A stretch of DNA of 64,000 bases from Rhizobium sp. SL42 (GCF_021729845.1 NZ_CP063397.1:200001-264000); one strand, 5' to 3'; counted from the stretch's first letter, positions 11,626 through 20,815 are shown. Notes: a model not told the origin generated them from the sequence alone. Numbers and translations are program-made.

Positions 11626-14247
11626 ATGAAGCCAACGCTCGACAATTCCATGCTCGACCAGGACGCAACGCATACTCCCGAAGACCTTGCCCTCCCCGTC
11701 CCTTCCGCATTCAGCCGCCATGCAAAGCCGATAGCCGCGATCCTGACCCTGGCCGTCTTCTCCATGGTCGGCTTTGCCATCTACCGGCTGACCGGGGAGG
11801 TGACCTATGCCGACGTCATCCGAGGCCTGCAGGCGACAGGCACGGGTTCGGTCTTCCTCGCCATCCTCTTCACCGCGTTGAGCTTTGCCACGCTCTGCTT
11901 CTATGACCTGAATGCCCTGTCCTATATCGATCGCAAGCGCCCGATCGCCGAAGTCGCCCTGACGGCCTTCAGCGCCTATGCCGTCGGCAACGTCGCCGGC
12001 TTCGGCGCACTGTCCGGTGGCGCCATCCGCTACCGGGCCTATTCCCGTGCAGGCCTCGCGCCGGACGAGATCGGCCGGATCGTCGGCTTCGTCACCCTGT
12101 CCTTCTCCCTTGGCCTCGCCATCATCACGTCACTCGCCCTGATCCCCATGTCGGGCGAGATCGCCCCGCTGATCGGGCTCGACCCCGCATGGCTGCTCGG
12201 CGGTGCGGTCGTCGTTGTGATCGGCATTGCCGGGCTCCTGGTCATTGCCAGCCGCGACGGCCTGAAGATCGGCAAGATGACGCTTCGGCTGGCCGACAGT
12301 CGCACCCTGTCGCGCCAGTTCCTGGTCACCGTGCTCGACATCGCCTTTTCTGCAACCGTGCTCTACGTGCTTCTGCCGCCCGAAGCCGCCATCAGCTGGC
12401 CGGCATTTTTCTGCGTCTATGCGGTGGCCATCGGCATCGGCATCGTCAGCCATGTCCCGGCCGGCATCGGCGTCTTCGAGACGGTGATGATCGCCACGCT
12501 GGGCAGCCATATCGGCACAGACGCCGTGCTGGCGGCCCTCGTCGCCTATCGCCTCATCTATTATGTCCTGCCGCTCGTGATCGCCATCCTTCTGGTGACC
12601 GTTACCGAACTGCGCCATCTCGCGGCTTCGCCCATCTCCGCCGGTGTCGCCCGCACCGCCGGCCGCCTGGCGCCGCCTCTCCTGGCAGCGCTTGCGCTGG
12701 TCCTGGGCGCCATGCTGATCCTGTCGAGCGTCACGCCCACCCCCGACACCAATCTGGACATCCTGGCCGGCTACCTGCCCTTGCCGCTTGTCGAAGGTGC
12801 GCATTTCCTCGCCAGCCTGACCGGATTGTTGCTGATCGTCGTCGCCCGCGGCATGTCCCAGCGTCTCGACGGCGCCTGGTGGGCGGCTGTGGCTCTGTCG
12901 CTGCTCGCCCTGTTGCTGTCCATCGCCAAGGCAATCGCCCTTCTCGAAGCGGCCATGCTGGCAATCCTTCTCTTCGGCCTGCTGTCCAGCCGCCGGGCTT
13001 TCACGCGTCCCGCCTCGCTTCGCCAGGCCTTGACCACATCCTGGCTTCTCGCCATCGCCGTGCTGGTCATCGGCGCCTTCGTCATCCTGCTTTTTGTCTA
13101 CCGCGACGTCGAATACAGCCATGAACTCTGGTGGCAGTTCGAATTCTCCGCCGAAGCCCCGCGTTCGCTGCGCGCTGCCCTGGGGCTTGCCATCGCCTCC
13201 ACCGCCATTGCCTTGTTCAGCCTGATGCGACCGGCAAGCCACGCCGTTCTTCCCTCCGGCGAACGGGACATCGCCTCTGCCGTCGAGTTGGTGAACAGCA
13301 ACGGCATCGCCGATGCCAATCTTGTCCGCACCGGCGACAAGACGGTGATGTTTTCACCCGACGGCAAGGCTTTCCTGATGTATGGCAAGCAGGGCCGGTC
13401 CTTCATCGCCTTTCTCGATCCGATCGGACCAAAGGCGTCGCGCAACGAACTGGTCTGGCAATTCGTCGAGACTGCCCGCGCCGCGGGCTGCCGGGCGGTG
13501 TTCTACCAGGCCTCGCCCGTTCTGCTGCCGGCCATCGCCGATGCCGGCATGAAAGCCTTCAAGCTTGGCGAACTCGCCGTCGTCGACCTGACCAATTTTG
13601 ATCTGAAAGGTGGCAAATGGGCTGGCCTGCGGCAGTCCGCCACCCGTGCCGAGCGCGACGGCCTGACGTTCGAAATCGTCGACGTGGAAAACGTCGCAGC
13701 CGTTTTGCCGGATCTCAGGGCGATCTCGGATGCCTGGCTTGCCCATCACAGCGCTAGGGAAAAGGGCTTCTCGCTCGGCGCCTTCACCGATGCCTACATG
13801 CTCTCGCAGCCGGTAGCGATCCTGCGCTTCGAGGGCAAGATCGTGGCATTTGCCAACATCCTGCTGACCGACACGAAGGAGGAAGCCTCCATCGACCTGA
13901 TGCGGTTTTCACCCGATGCGCCCAAAGGCGCGATGGATTATCTGTTCATCAGCCTGCTCACCCGACTGCGCGACCAGGGGTTCCAGCATTTCAATCTCGG
14001 CATGGCGCCACTCTCCGGTCTGTCGCGCCGCCAGGTGGCGCCGGTCTGGGACCGCATTGCCAATACGTTCTACGAACACGGCGAACGGCTCTACAACTTC
14101 AAGGGCCTGCGCGCCTTCAAGGCAAAATTCCATCCCGACTGGCAGCCCCGTTATCTGGCTGTCTCCGGCGGCCTCAACCCCATCCTCGCCCTTGTCGATG
14201 CGACCCTTCTGATCGGCGGCGGCCTGAAAGGCGTGGTGAAGAAATGA
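11626..14247 (+). CDS. lpiA: bifunctional lysyl-phosphatidylglycerol synthase/flippase (LpiA/MprF)
   Basis: MprF/LpiA moves lysine from Lys-tRNA to phosphatidylglycerol and flips the cationic lipid outward, lowering envelope charge. This protects against cationic peptides and acid. The 873-residue product has an N-terminal hydrophobic region (about 30-540, many membrane segments, with conserved SGGAIRYR and VPAGIGVFE stretches) and a C-terminal soluble DUF2156/GNAT-like synthase domain (about 545-850). In rhizobia lpiA is acid-inducible and pairs with acvB, as here. The acvB start overlaps this stop by four bases (ATGA). A second in-frame ATG eight codons in is possible. Confidence 0.93.
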   Translation: MKPTLDNSMLDQDATHTPEDLALPVPSAFSRHAKPIAAILTLAVFSMVGFAIYRLTGEVTYADVIRGLQATGTGSVFLAILFTALSFATLCFYDLNALSYIDRKRPIAEVALTAFSAYAVGNVAGFGALSGGAIRYRAYSRAGLAPDEIGRIVGFVTLSFSLGLAIITSLALIPMSGEIAPLIGLDPAWLLGGAVVVVIGIAGLLVIASRDGLKIGKMTLRLADSRTLSRQFLVTVLDIAFSATVLYVLLPPEAAISWPAFFCVYAVAIGIGIVSHVPAGIGVFETVMIATLGSHIGTDAVLAALVAYRLIYYVLPLVIAILLVTVTELRHLAASPISAGVARTAGRLAPPLLAALALVLGAMLILSSVTPTPDTNLDILAGYLPLPLVEGAHFLASLTGLLLIVVARGMSQRLDGAWWAAVALSLLALLLSIAKAIALLEAAMLAILLFGLLSSRRAFTRPASLRQALTTSWLLAIAVLVIGAFVILLFVYRDVEYSHELWWQFEFSAEAPRSLRAALGLAIASTAIALFSLMRPASHAVLPSGERDIASAVELVNSNGIADANLVRTGDKTVMFSPDGKAFLMYGKQGRSFIAFLDPIGPKASRNELVWQFVETARAAGCRAVFYQASPVLLPAIADAGMKAFKLGELAVVDLTNFDLKGGKWAGLRQSATRAERDGLTFEIVDVENVAAVLPDLRAISDAWLAHHSAREKGFSLGAFTDAYMLSQPVAILRFEGKIVAFANILLTDTKEEASIDLMRFSPDAPKGAMDYLFISLLTRLRDQGFQHFNLGMAPLSGLSRRQVAPVWDRIANTFYEHGERLYNFKGLRAFKAKFHPDWQPRYLAVSGGLNPILALVDATLLIGGGLKGVVKK

Positions 14248-15599
14248 ACCTCCTCCTCAAGGCAGGCCTGCTTGCCCTGCCGCTCCTGTCGCCCCTGCCC
14301 GCCCTGGCGCAGGAGCCGCCACTCGACACCGGCATGATCCCGGCACCGGTCACGCTTTTGCCCGACGACGACGCCAAGGCACTCGTTGTCCTTCTGTCGG
14401 ACGGCGCCGGCTGGCAGGCGGGCGATCAGGCGGAAGCCGAACGGTTGCAGGGCAATGGCGCGATCGTCATCGGCATCGACACGCCGAAATACCTGGCCTC
14501 GCTTTCCACCGACAAGGGTGACTGCATCTACATGGTTTCCGACATCGAGGAACTCAGCCACCAGCTACAGCGCAAGGCCGGCAACGCCGCCTTCCTGCCG
14601 CCGATCATCGCCGGACGCGGCGAAGGCGGCGCGCTGGCACTGGCCATCCTCGCCCAGACACCGAAGGCCACGATCGGCCAGACCCTGGCGCTCGATCCGC
14701 AGGCCGGCATTCCGCTGGCAAAGCAATTGTGCACGCCGGCCGCAAAGACAAAGGTCGGCGACCGCATGCAATATGCCCTGACCGACGGCGACCTGCCCGA
14801 TCCGGCAACGGTCCTGGTCAGCGACACGGCACCGAGGGACGGCGTTGAGCACGTCCAGTCCCTGCTGGCGACGCACCCCGATATCGACCTCAGGGGCATC
14901 ACCGGCCCCGCCGATACGACGTTCTCCGCCACACTCGACGAGCTGATCGCGGTCGAAAGCCGCACTGACAGCCCTCTGGGAATGCCGCTGACGATCCTCG
15001 AGGCGACCCCGTCCCGCGATACGATGGCGGTGATCTACTCCGGCGACGGCGGCTGGCGGGACCTCGACAGCGAGGTGGCCGGCCAGCTCCAGTCCTCCGG
15101 CATCCCGGTCGTCGGCATCGATTCACTGCGCTACTTCTGGTCGGCGCGTACGCCCGAGCAGACAAGCAGCGATCTGGCCGAGATTATCCACACTTACGGC
15201 AAGCGCTGGAACGTCCATCACGTGCTTCTGGTCGGCTACTCCTTCGGCGCCGACATTCTGCCTGCGGCGTTCAATGGCCTGCCGGACAAGCTGAAAGCGC
15301 GCGTGCCGCAGATCAGCCTGCTCGCCTTGTCCCATCAGGTGGATTATGAAGTCTCCGTGTCGGGCTGGCTCGGTCAGGCGGGAAGCACCGGCCACGACCC
15401 GCTCGACGATATCCGCAAGATCTCCCCCTCGTTGATCCAGTGTTTCTACGGATCGGACGAGGAAGACGACGCATGCCGCGATCTCGTCGGCTCGGATGTC
15501 GAAACCCAGGAGATCGCCGGAGGCCATCACTTTGACGGCAACTACGAAGCCCTGGCCAAACGCATTACCGACGGCCTCGCCAGACGCGTCCAGAATTGA
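14244..15599 (+). CDS. acvB: AcvB/VirJ family lysyl-phosphatidylglycerol hydrolase
   Basis: AcvB of Agrobacterium is a periplasmic hydrolase of lysyl-phosphatidylglycerol needed for lipid balance and virulence. The 451-residue product begins with a signal peptide (1-22, ending ALA). It contains two VirJ-like halves, the length expected of AcvB rather than the shorter VirJ. The second half carries the serine-hydrolase elbow GYSFGAD (S333) and the YSGDGGWRDLD motif; the first half has a matching but degenerate LSDGAGW motif. Coupling to lpiA by a 4-base overlap places synthesis and turnover of the same lipid in one operon. Confidence 0.9.
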   Translation: MNLLLKAGLLALPLLSPLPALAQEPPLDTGMIPAPVTLLPDDDAKALVVLLSDGAGWQAGDQAEAERLQGNGAIVIGIDTPKYLASLSTDKGDCIYMVSDIEELSHQLQRKAGNAAFLPPIIAGRGEGGALALAILAQTPKATIGQTLALDPQAGIPLAKQLCTPAAKTKVGDRMQYALTDGDLPDPATVLVSDTAPRDGVEHVQSLLATHPDIDLRGITGPADTTFSATLDELIAVESRTDSPLGMPLTILEATPSRDTMAVIYSGDGGWRDLDSEVAGQLQSSGIPVVGIDSLRYFWSARTPEQTSSDLAEIIHTYGKRWNVHHVLLVGYSFGADILPAAFNGLPDKLKARVPQISLLALSHQVDYEVSVSGWLGQAGSTGHDPLDDIRKISPSLIQCFYGSDEEDDACRDLVGSDVETQEIAGGHHFDGNYEALAKRITDGLARRVQN

Positions 15600-15610
15600 C
15601 GGCAACAGAA

Positions 15611-15632
15611 AAGGGCGCCAGTTGGCGCCCTT
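15611..15632. terminator. bidirectional terminator between acvB and SH3 gene
   Basis: A perfect 9-bp stem (15611-15619 with 15624-15632) with loop AGTT separates two convergent genes. The minus strand reads into TTTTCT after the stem. Confidence 0.72.
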
Positions 15633-15653
15633 CCAGATCCTCTACAGGATGCG

Positions 15654-16289
15654 TCAATTGCCTTGTCGGGCACGGCAATTCGGGTCCTGCCCGCAGAAGA
15701 GCTGGAACGCATTCGGATTGCGGGTGTCGCGTGGGCCACCGGCGCGCCGCTGATCCTCGCGGCGGTCACGGTCACGCTGCAATTCCTGCGCCCGCTGGTC
15801 GCTGTCGCGTCGAATGTCGCGGGCACGCTCCTCGTTGCGCCGGTGTTCGCGGTCGAACCGCGGCCGGTCATCACCACGCGGGCGGTAGTCGCCATCGCGC
15901 CAGCGGTCGCGATCCCGGTAGAAGTCCCGGCCACGATAATTGTCATCCCAGTAGCGCCCGATGCTGAAGGTCACCGAAGGAATGCCCAGCGGGCGATAAT
16001 ATTCGGGGCCAACATAGACACGGCGCTGCGAGTAGCTTGCCTGCAGATACGAACCCGATACCCAGCCGCGATAACCCGAGAAGGAGACGTCACACCAGTT
16101 GGCCGATGACATGCAGCCGATGATGTTCACGCGGGTCCCGGCCGGCACGACCACGACAGCGGGATAGCGCGTGCTCGGGCCGGAGCGCATGTTGACATTG
16201 GCGGTCGAAAAAGCCGGCGCGGCTTCGGCGATGGCGGGAACCATTGTGGCCGACACTGCGGCGGCCGCCAAAACCCAGAACTTGTGCAT
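15654..16289 (-). CDS. exported SH3b-domain protein with Arg/Asp-rich tail
   Basis: The 211-residue protein has a signal peptide (about 1-23), a bacterial SH3 domain (about 25-95, with the typical VNMRSGPSTRYP start and the GYRGWVSGSYL end), and a long tail of alternating Arg and Asp/Glu (about 110-200). The last residues contain two Cys (FCGQDPNC). SH3b domains often bind cell-wall peptides, so an envelope role is likely, but no enzyme domain is present. A strong AAGGAG ribosome binding site fixes the ATG at 16289. The gene is convergent with acvB. Confidence 0.88.
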   Translation of the reverse strand: MHKFWVLAAAAVSATMVPAIAEAAPAFSTANVNMRSGPSTRYPAVVVVPAGTRVNIIGCMSSANWCDVSFSGYRGWVSGSYLQASYSQRRVYVGPEYYRPLGIPSVTFSIGRYWDDNYRGRDFYRDRDRWRDGDYRPRGDDRPRFDREHRRNEERARDIRRDSDQRAQELQRDRDRREDQRRAGGPRDTRNPNAFQLFCGQDPNCRARQGN

Positions 16290-16355
16290 CGTAGATCTCC
16301 TTGAACTCAAGACGGCAGCGCCGCCTGTGTAAGCGAAACGTCGAACCATCGCCCC

Positions 16356-16391
16356 AGGTTCCAGCCGAGGTTCCAGCCGAGGTTCCAGCCG
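16356..16391. repeat. three tandem copies of a 12-bp unit
   Basis: AGGTTCCAGCCG occurs three times in perfect tandem at 16356-16367, 16368-16379 and 16380-16391. It lies in the 204-base gap between the divergent SH3 gene and ubiG, where both promoters must lie. Confidence 0.9.
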
Positions 16392-16493
16392 GCTCTCTGC
16401 CTCAGCGCGAACCAAAGCCTGCGACCATGCCACCCTTGACTTTGCGGGCCGATAATCCGACTTGAAGCGCAACCACCTTAAGAGGGCAGCATC

Positions 16494-17243
16494 ATGACCG
16501 CAGAGGCACGCACCACCATTGATCAGTCCGAAGTCGATCGCTTTTCCGCCATGGCGGCGGAATGGTGGGACCCGACCGGCAAGTTCCGCCCGCTGCACAA
16601 GATCAATCCCGTGCGCCTTGCCTATATCCGCGACATGGTCTGCGCCCATTACGGCCGCGACCCGAAGGGCCATCGCCCGCTGGAGGGCTTGCGCATCCTC
16701 GATATCGGCTGCGGCGGCGGCCTGTTGTCGGAACCGGTTGCCCGCATGGGTGCCGACGTTCTGGGCGCCGACGCCTCCGAAAAGAACATCAAGATCGCCA
16801 TGACCCATGCGAGCCAGAGCGGCGTTCCGGTCGACTACCGTGCCGTCACCGCCGAAGCGCTCGCAGAAGCCGGCGAGACCTTCGACATCGTGCTCAACAT
16901 GGAAGTCGTCGAGCATGTCGCCGATGTCGATTTCTTCCTGTCGACCTGCGCTTCGATGGTCCGCCCCGGCGGCATGATGCTGGTCTCGACGATCAACCGC
17001 ACCTTCAAGGCCGCAGCGCTCGCCATCGTCGGCGCCGAATATGTTCTGCGCTGGCTGCCGCGCGGCACGCATCAATACGAAAAACTGGTGCGCCCGGAGG
17101 AAATCGAGGCCCCCCTGACGACCAGCGGCATGCAGGTCGTTGAAATGAAGGGCGTATTCTTCAATCCGCTGCAGAACCAGTGGAACCTGTCGTCCGATAT
17201 CGACGTGAACTACATGGTCCTTGCCAAGCGGCCGGCCGCATGA
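16494..17243 (+). CDS. ubiG: ubiquinone biosynthesis O-methyltransferase UbiG
   Basis: UbiG performs both O-methylations of the ubiquinone ring with S-adenosylmethionine. The 249-residue protein has SAM motif I LDIGCGGG (69-76), the family N-terminal [19 protein letters not shown] stretch (about 24-41), and the C-terminal [12 protein letters not shown] block. Length is typical. The stop overlaps the DUF924 start by four bases (ATGA), so the two genes are coupled. Confidence 0.95.
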   Translation: MTAEARTTIDQSEVDRFSAMAAEWWDPTGKFRPLHKINPVRLAYIRDMVCAHYGRDPKGHRPLEGLRILDIGCGGGLLSEPVARMGADVLGADASEKNIKIAMTHASQSGVPVDYRAVTAEALAEAGETFDIVLNMEVVEHVADVDFFLSTCASMVRPGGMMLVSTINRTFKAAALAIVGAEYVLRWLPRGTHQYEKLVRPEEIEAPLTTSGMQVVEMKGVFFNPLQNQWNLSSDIDVNYMVLAKRPAA

Positions 17244-17791
17244 GCGCAGTCCAGGAAGTCATCGCCTTCTGGCGCGATGCCGGACGCGAAAAATGGTTCG
17301 TCAAGGATGAGGCGCTGGACGCCGAGCTCAAGGCGCGTTTTACCGATCTGCATTTCGCCGCCGCCCGAAATGAATGCGGCGACTGGTGCGCAACGCCCGA
17401 AGGCACGCTTGCCCTGCTGATCCTGCTCGACCAGTTCCCGCGCAACATGTTCCGCGGCAGCGGCCATGCCTTCGCCACCGACCCGCTTGCCCTGTCCATC
17501 GCAAGGCAAGCCATCGGCAAAAGCTTCGACCGAGACGTCGATCCGCCGATGGCGATCTTCTTCTACCTGCCCTTCGAGCATTCCGAGGATCCCGCCGACC
17601 AGCAAACCAGCATGGATCTGTTCACGGCCCACCACGAACGGGTCGATGACGAGGAATGCCTGCGATACGCGATGGTCCATCAGGACATCATCACCCGCTT
17701 CGGTCGCTTTCCCCACCGCAATGCGGCTCTCGGGCGCGAATCTACGGTCGAGGAACGCGCCTACCTGGATGACGGCGGCTTCAAGGGCTGA
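17240..17791 (+). CDS. DUF924 family protein
   Basis: A 183-residue protein of the DUF924 family, an all-helical fold related to TPR proteins with no proven function. Family blocks seen are [14 protein letters not shown] near the start, [13 protein letters not shown] (about 57-70) and [13 protein letters not shown] (about 112-124). The ATG overlaps the ubiG stop (ATGA). Its stop is only six bases from the convergent DUF3291 stop, leaving no room for a terminator between them. Confidence 0.9.
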   Translation: MSAVQEVIAFWRDAGREKWFVKDEALDAELKARFTDLHFAAARNECGDWCATPEGTLALLILLDQFPRNMFRGSGHAFATDPLALSIARQAIGKSFDRDVDPPMAIFFYLPFEHSEDPADQQTSMDLFTAHHERVDDEECLRYAMVHQDIITRFGRFPHRNAALGRESTVEERAYLDDGGFKG

Positions 17792-17797
17792 ACGGGA

Positions 17798-18382
17798 TCA
17801 GGACGGCAGCGTCTTCACGACCTCCAGCAGGTCGTTCTGGTCGGCCACGTTCTCGGCAGCGATCCGCTTCACCCGATCCCGGTCTATACGGTACGGCGCG
17901 CCCTGCCGGTCGAAGGGCTGCTTGAAGGTGAAGGCATGCGCCGAGGCGCCCTTGTCGGCCAGCTCTTCGAGGCGTGCCACGCCTTCGGCCCAATCCGGCC
18001 TGCGTCCCGCCTCGACCCAGAACAAGACGAGCGGCGGCCACGTTTGCACAACGTTCCAGCGGCGCGCGTTCTTGAGCGCCTCGGCATGCACGCCCGAATA
18101 GGAAAATGCCATCAGGCTTTCGATGTCGCGCCAGAGCGACAGGGAGGACGGCCCGCTGTCGCGGCCGCTTCCGTTGAGAAACCTGGGAAACACCTGCCGT
18201 CCCCAGCTCTCGGGCCCCGGCTCTCCCTCGTAGCCGGAGCGACCGACATAGCCGTCAGCACGTCGGGCAGCCTCGAAATTGAACGGTTCACGCAAGACAA
18301 AGCCGGCAACCGCAGGATCGTCATGTTCGGCAACATGAAGACCGAAATTGTAGAGTGCGATATGGTGAGCCGCCGCGCTCAA
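17798..18382 (-). CDS. DUF3291 domain-containing protein
   Basis: This 194-residue protein fits DUF3291 (HIALYNFG start; WFVEAG-like WVEAGRRPDWAEG near residue 127), a ferredoxin-like alpha/beta fold distantly related to antibiotic-biosynthesis monooxygenases. No catalytic role is established. No ATG or GTG precedes the conserved HIALYNFG, so the start is the TTG at 18382, which shares TTGA with the stop of the DUF1178 gene upstream. It ends a three-gene run with that gene and the nitrilase-family amidase. Confidence 0.8.
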   Translation of the reverse strand: MSAAAHHIALYNFGLHVAEHDDPAVAGFVLREPFNFEAARRADGYVGRSGYEGEPGPESWGRQVFPRFLNGSGRDSGPSSLSLWRDIESLMAFSYSGVHAEALKNARRWNVVQTWPPLVLFWVEAGRRPDWAEGVARLEELADKGASAHAFTFKQPFDRQGAPYRIDRDRVKRIAAENVADQNDLLEVVKTLPS

Positions 18383-18807
18383 TTCGCATCGTCCGGCAGG
18401 ACCGGCAAGGGCGCGATCTCGATGCCTTCGTCGAGCATCGACCGCACCTCGACCGGTGACGCCTGGCCGATGATGCCGCGCGCTTCAGCCTCTCCGTAAT
18501 GGATCTTGCGCGCTTCCTCGGAAAACCGGTCCCCGACATCCTCGCTATTGGCGCGGATCTCCTGGATCGCTTCCTTCAGCTTGACCACGGCCTGCTTCTG
18601 CGCGCTGGAAATGGCGAGTGCCTGCATCGTTTCCCTGTGCCGGGCCGTCGAAACCGCCGGCGCCATCAACACCTTGGAGATCTCGGCGGAGCCGCAGACC
18701 GGGCAGGTCAGAAAGCCGGTCGCTTTCTGGCGCTCGAAATCGGCGCTTTCCGAAAACCAGCCTTCGAATTCGTGCGCGCCATCGCAGCACAACGAATAGC
18801 GGATCAA
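18379..18807 (-). CDS. DUF1178 family protein
   Basis: A 142-residue protein with the DUF1178 pattern: MIRYSLCCDGAHEFEGWF at the N-terminus, then a CPVCGS zinc-knuckle-like motif (about 36-41), and a C-terminal helical part ending in PLPVLPDD. Function is unknown; the Cys residues suggest metal binding. The start is TTG at 18807, overlapping the amidase stop as TTGA, and its own stop overlaps the next gene the same way. Because MIRY is the family N-terminus, the TTG is well supported. Confidence 0.87.
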   Translation of the reverse strand: MIRYSLCCDGAHEFEGWFSESADFERQKATGFLTCPVCGSAEISKVLMAPAVSTARHRETMQALAISSAQKQAVVKLKEAIQEIRANSEDVGDRFSEEARKIHYGEAEARGIIGQASPVEVRSMLDEGIEIAPLPVLPDDAN

Positions 18808-19661
18808 ACCGTGACGCCTCCCTTCGCCAGGGCCGGCGCAAGATCAAGTTCGAAATCGCGGCCGTTCTTCAGGTTCGGAATTTTTGCCCGCGCCGCCTTG
18901 ACGGCCGCTGTATCGATTTCGGCCATCACCACGGCCTCGCCGCTACCGCCCGCCGAAGCCAGCACCTTGCCCCAGGGATCGACGATCATCGAATGCCCGA
19001 AAGTCTCGCGGCCATCCTCATGCACGCCGGCCTGCGCCGCCGAGATCACATAGGCGCCGTTCTCGATCGCCCGTGCGCGCAACAGGATCTCCCAATGCGC
19101 CTCGCCGGTCTGTTTGGTGAAGGCGGCTGGCGTGGTCAGGATTTCCGCCCCGGCCATGGCTTCAGCACGGAACAGGTGCGGGAAGCGCACGTCATAACAG
19201 ACTCCGAAGCCGACCTTGGCAAACGGCAGATCCGCGACGACGGCCCGGGTCCCCGGCCGGTAGACCGAGCTTTCCCGCCAGCTCTCGCCGTTGTCGAGAT
19301 CCACGTCGAACATGTGGATCTTGTCATAGGAGGTGATCTTCTCGCCGTCGGGACCGAACAGGAAGGCACGGTTGGCAATCTTGCCATCGCCCAGCTTGAT
19401 CGCGGTCGAACCGACATGCAGATGGATGCCAAGCTCCCGCGCAAGATCCGAGCCCGTCTTGACGATGAGATCGGTATCCTCGTCGCGCAAAACGGCCATC
19501 AGGCCCGGGCGGTCCTTCTGCACGGCACCGGTCATCTCGGGCGTCTGCACATAGACGGCGCCCGCGGCCGCGGCCTCGCGCACCAGCCGCGCCATCGAGG
19601 CGGCGTTTTTCTCCGAGTCGACGCCGGAGCACATCTGGACGGCAGCAGCCTTGAAAACCAT
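18804..19661 (-). CDS. carbon-nitrogen hydrolase (Nit1/Nit2-like, probable deaminated-glutathione amidase)
   Basis: The 285-residue protein belongs to the nitrilase superfamily. The catalytic triad is visible as E42 (PEMTG), K114 (YDKIHMFD) and C155 (GFGVCYDVRFP). The closest remembered subgroup is Nit1, which removes the amide from deaminated glutathione as metabolite repair. The adjacent glutaredoxin gene, 14 bases upstream on the same strand, fits a glutathione theme, but the substrate is inferred. The ATG at 19661 gives the normal family length. Confidence 0.9.
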   Translation of the reverse strand: MVFKAAAVQMCSGVDSEKNAASMARLVREAAAAGAVYVQTPEMTGAVQKDRPGLMAVLRDEDTDLIVKTGSDLARELGIHLHVGSTAIKLGDGKIANRAFLFGPDGEKITSYDKIHMFDVDLDNGESWRESSVYRPGTRAVVADLPFAKVGFGVCYDVRFPHLFRAEAMAGAEILTTPAAFTKQTGEAHWEILLRARAIENGAYVISAAQAGVHEDGRETFGHSMIVDPWGKVLASAGGSGEAVVMAEIDTAAVKAARAKIPNLKNGRDFELDLAPALAKGGVTV

Positions 19662-19675
19662 TGGACTTGTCCCTT

Positions 19676-19933
19676 TTACTGAGCCAGCAGCGGATCGAGC
19701 CCACCGGCGCGATCGAGTGCATGAAGATCGTCACAGCCGCCGACATGCCGGTCGTTGATGAAGATCTGCGGAAAGGTCGATCCGCCATTCGACCTGGAAA
19801 TCATCTCGTTCCGAAGAGCAGCATTGCCAGTCGCGTCATGTTCGACAAAATCGACCCCTTTCGAAGCCAGCAATGCCTTGGCCCGCGAACAGTAGCCGCA
19901 GCCCTGACGCGTATAGATCGTAACACCTGCCAT
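19676..19933 (-). CDS. grxC: glutaredoxin 3
   Basis: An 85-residue dithiol glutaredoxin that reduces disulfides and glutathionylated proteins with glutathione. It has the CGYC active site (C12, C15), the cis-Pro segment TFPQIFIND and the GGCDDL glutathione-binding loop. A GGAG site precedes the ATG at 19933. It lies between comF and the amidase gene on the same strand, probably in one operon. Confidence 0.96.
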   Translation of the reverse strand: MAGVTIYTRQGCGYCSRAKALLASKGVDFVEHDATGNAALRNEMISRSNGGSTFPQIFINDRHVGGCDDLHALDRAGGLDPLLAQ

Positions 19934-19976
19934 TCAAAACTCCGTCACGAGGGTAGGACGTTGAAAAATGCTGCCC

Positions 19977-20753
19977 TCATATAGGCCCGGACACAGCCCT
20001 TGCAAAGGTCAAAACAGTGACATCCGCGGCCCCTGCCTTTTTCAGGGCAGTGGTGGCCGCACTCACCGTCGCGCCCGTGGTATAGACGTCGTCGATCAGG
20101 ATCAGGCGGCGGCCGAACACCCTGTCCTGCATCTCCTTGGGCACGACAAACGCCCCGCGCACATTCAGCGCCCGGGCATTGGCCGTTAGGCCGACCTGCT
20201 GCTCTGTCCGCTTGCGCCGCACCAGCACCTGCGGCAGGAAGGCGACGTCTGTAAGGGCGGCAAGGTGGCGGCCGAGTTCGGCCGACTGGTTGAACATCCG
20301 GCGAAAGATCCGGGTTCGATGCAGGGGCACCGGCACGATGCCATCCGCCAGCGCCAGTTCGCCGGCCGCGGCCCGCGCCATCCAGCCCGCCATCATCGGC
20401 GCCAGATCGCCGCGATCGCGATATTTCAGGTCATGCACCAGATCGCGCGCAATCCCGTCATGAAGGGCCACCGAGCGCAAGCGGTCGAACACCGGCGGAT
20501 GGGCGATCGCTTCCCCCGATACCATGCCATCGCCGGGATCATGGGCAAACGGCGTCCCGAACACCTCGCAGAACGGCCGTTCGATGAACGGCAACCGGCT
20601 CCAGCAGGGCGGACACAAGGCCGCATGGCGCGCGGTGCGGGCATGGCAATGCGCACAGGAGGGCGGATAAAACAGCGCAAATAGCCCAACCGCCAGCGCC
20701 CGGGGACTTTCCCGGCTGACGGCGAGCGTTTTCTGCACTATGTGAGCCAGCAT
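19977..20753 (-). CDS. comF: ComF family phosphoribosyltransferase-like protein
   Basis: A 258-residue ComF-family protein. The N-terminal part has a four-Cys zinc site (C33, C36, C47, C50). The C-terminal part is a phosphoribosyltransferase fold with the PRPP loop LILIDDVYTTGATVSA (about 218-233). ComF proteins link to DNA uptake in competent species, but here the enzymatic role is unknown. It is divergent from the methyltransferase gene (62 bases between starts) and heads the comF-grxC-amidase run. Confidence 0.92.
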   Translation of the reverse strand: MLAHIVQKTLAVSRESPRALAVGLFALFYPPSCAHCHARTARHAALCPPCWSRLPFIERPFCEVFGTPFAHDPGDGMVSGEAIAHPPVFDRLRSVALHDGIARDLVHDLKYRDRGDLAPMMAGWMARAAAGELALADGIVPVPLHRTRIFRRMFNQSAELGRHLAALTDVAFLPQVLVRRKRTEQQVGLTANARALNVRGAFVVPKEMQDRVFGRRLILIDDVYTTGATVSAATTALKKAGAADVTVLTFARAVSGPI

Positions 20754-20815
20754 GACCTGACTTTAGGCGTGATACGCGCCCTTGGCCAGACCGGAATCTT
20801 ACAGGGAATTGCCGC

